Of a stretch of DNA of 6,416 bases, positions 5,209 to 6,416 are shown piece by piece. The DNA lies in NCBI GenBank assembly GCA_947086625.1, contig CAMTZV010000093.1, positions 1-6,416 on the forward strand, in the 5' to 3' direction. A program made the position numbers and the translations under genes. This DNA is from an uncultured bacterium. Its GTDB lineage: Bacteria > Bacillota > Clostridia > Lachnospirales > Lachnospiraceae. The notes below the pieces were generated by a model. That model did no database searches. It had not been told where the DNA came from and saw only the letters and a program-made list of their open reading frames with translations. Each line of letters starts with the position of its first letter. The first letter of the stretch is position 1.

Positions 5209-6416
5209 GGATCATGCGTGAGCGGGAGGTGCGCCGCTATTTCCTGTTTTTGGCGGGGCTTGTCCTGCTGTCCTTTTTTACGGGCATCCTTTTTTGGGGC
5301 AGGCAGATGAAACAGGCAAAGGAGTCGTTTTTGCTGTACGAGCGTTCCGTTGCGGGCACACTTCTGGAAGCGGGCGTGCCGGAGCAGACGATTGTACAGG
5401 CGCTTAACGCGGATGACGGGAGCGGAGAGGGGGAGCGGCTGCTCACAAAAATTGGCCTGACGGAGCGGACGAAAGTCCGCTTTTTTCCTGTTCTGCCAAA
5501 AGTGTTCCGCTCGGCGGGGAAGGATTTGTTTCTGTGCCTGTCTTTTTTTTCGCTTCTGTTGTTTGGCGTCACGGCCCTTTTTTGCCGGAAAAGAGAAAGG
5601 CTTTACACGGATGCCGCTTCGATCATCCGGCGCTATATGGAAAACGACGATGCGGGCCGTTTGCCGCAGCTTCACGAGGGCGCACTCTACGAAATGTTTT
5701 GCGCGGTCGACGAGCTTTTCAGGATGCAGCGGGCGAGACATGAGTCGGAGCAGAATGCAAGACAGTTTTTAAAGGAAACGATCTCGGACATTTCCCATCA
5801 GTTGAAGACACCGCTGGCGGCGCTTGCGATGTATCAGGAGATCATCGCGGATGAGCCGGAAAACAGCGCGGCTGTCCGGGATTTTTCCGTGAAGATGCGC
5901 GTCGCGATCACGCGTATGGAGCGGCTGATTTTTTCTATGCTGACGCTTGCCCGGCTGGATACCGGGAACATTGTGTTTGAGAGAAGGCGCTATCAGGTGT
6001 CAGAGCTTGTGCGGCTTTCATTGGGCGAGCTTATGACGCGCGCCGGGGAGGAGGGAAAGAAGCTTTTCGTAACGGGGGACGAGCAGGTGATGGTCGACTG
6101 CGATCTGGAGTGGACTGCCGAGGCCGTTGGCAATCTCGTGAAAAATGCGCTCGACCACACCGGGACGGGCGGCATCGTGTCCGTCTCGTGGGAGGTCGCC
6201 CCGGCTATGGTGCGTTTGTATGTGAAGGACGATGGCTGCGGGATTGCGGACGAGGATATCCACCACATTTTCAAGCGCTTTTACCGGAGCGGGCGCTGCC
6301 GGGATACGGAAGGAATCGGGCTTGGGCTTCCGCTCGCAAAGGCGATCGTCGAGGGGCAGGACGGCGTTTTGTCGGTAGAGAGCCATCCGGGGGAGGGGAC
6401 GGTGTTTATGATTTCT
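5205..6416 (+). CDS. Sensor histidine kinase HK2, 3' end cut by the window edge
   Basis: Membrane sensor kinase partnered with the preceding regulator. From the ATG at 5205 the frame is open for 404 codons to the last base; no stop is reached. Order of parts: short basic N-terminus, membrane segment 1 about 12-32, extracytoplasmic loop about 33-106, membrane segment 2 about 107-126, HAMP-like linker about 130-185, H-box DISHQLKTPLA with His198, N-box NLVKNALDH with Asn310 and Asn314, G1 box DDGCGI from Asp342, G2 box GIGLGL at 370-375. The visible end GTVFMIS aligns with GTVFRMT of HK1, so only about four to ten residues are likely missing. AAGGAGG (5191-5197) lies seven bases before the start, and the start overlaps the regulator stop. 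The loop carries LLEAGVPE, resembling LLAGHPE of HK1 at nearly the same distance from membrane segment 2, so the two are probably paralogues. The loop is too long for a BceS-type intramembrane sensor. The signal is unknown. Confidence 0.94.
   Translation, partial: MRIMREREVRRYFLFLAGLVLLSFFTGILFWGRQMKQAKESFLLYERSVAGTLLEAGVPEQTIVQALNADDGSGEGERLLTKIGLTERTKVRFFPVLPKVFRSAGKDLFLCLSFFSLLLFGVTALFCRKRERLYTDAASIIRRYMENDDAGRLPQLHEGALYEMFCAVDELFRMQRARHESEQNARQFLKETISDISHQLKTPLAALAMYQEIIADEPENSAAVRDFSVKMRVAITRMERLIFSMLTLARLDTGNIVFERRRYQVSELVRLSLGELMTRAGEEGKKLFVTGDEQVMVDCDLEWTAEAVGNLVKNALDHTGTGGIVSVSWEVAPAMVRLYVKDDGCGIADEDIHHIFKRFYRSGRCRDTEGIGLGLPLAKAIVEGQDGVLSVESHPGEGTVFMIS

Noticed and set aside
1..6416. 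A wholly new system, mobile element, CRISPR array, tRNA/rRNA or riboswitch
   Set aside because: All six genes or gene parts fall in well-known families with intact motifs, the two gaps are under 120 bases, and no transposase, repeat-spacer array, tRNA-like fold or terminal repeats were seen on either strand.

Overview
The window looks like chromosomal DNA from a low-to-mid G+C Firmicute, most likely a gut-type Clostridia (Lachnospiraceae-like) genome. The reasons are strong AGGAGG-type ribosome binding sites, tightly packed single-strand operons, slightly more than half G+C by eye, and protein styles (FtsX-type exporter plus OmpR/EnvZ-type two-component genes) that abound in that group. This taxonomic call is inference from style; no marker gene is present.

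Everything reads on the + strand. (1) Positions 1-1139 hold the 3' part of a sensor histidine kinase (HK1) whose start lies left of the window. (2) Positions 1140-1218 hold a short gap with a 12-bp perfect inverted repeat starting one base after the HK1 stop. A helically phased set of TGTAA half-sites overlaps it. The gap is either a terminator, the operator/promoter of the exporter, or both. (3) Positions 1219-1932 and 1929-4391 encode an ABC ATPase and a long FtsX-type permease, joined by an ATGA stop/start overlap. (4) Positions 4392-4509 hold a gap with a good -10 box, a small leader hairpin and the ribosome binding site that fixes the next start. (5) Positions 4510-5208 encode an OmpR-type response regulator. 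(6) Positions 5205-6416 encode a second sensor histidine kinase (HK2), translationally coupled to the regulator by another ATGA overlap and cut by the right edge just before its stop.

The likely picture is two adjacent two-component/ABC-exporter modules. HK1 (with an unseen regulator probably to its left) is the best candidate to control the exporter, because a TTACA-N4-TGTTA palindrome of the kind known for BceR-family regulators sits directly in front of the ATPase gene. The second regulator/kinase pair has its own promoter without that motif and may serve another transporter beyond the right edge. The two kinases look like diverged paralogues, sharing a sensor-loop motif and nearly identical loop length. 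Such systems usually respond to cell-envelope stress, often peptide antibiotics, but no substrate can be read from this sequence.

There is no RNA gene, CRISPR array, insertion sequence or other mobile element here. I found no wholly new class of system. The most interesting parts are the phased operator, the kinase duplication and the mismatch between a Bce-like operator and a non-Bce permease architecture.
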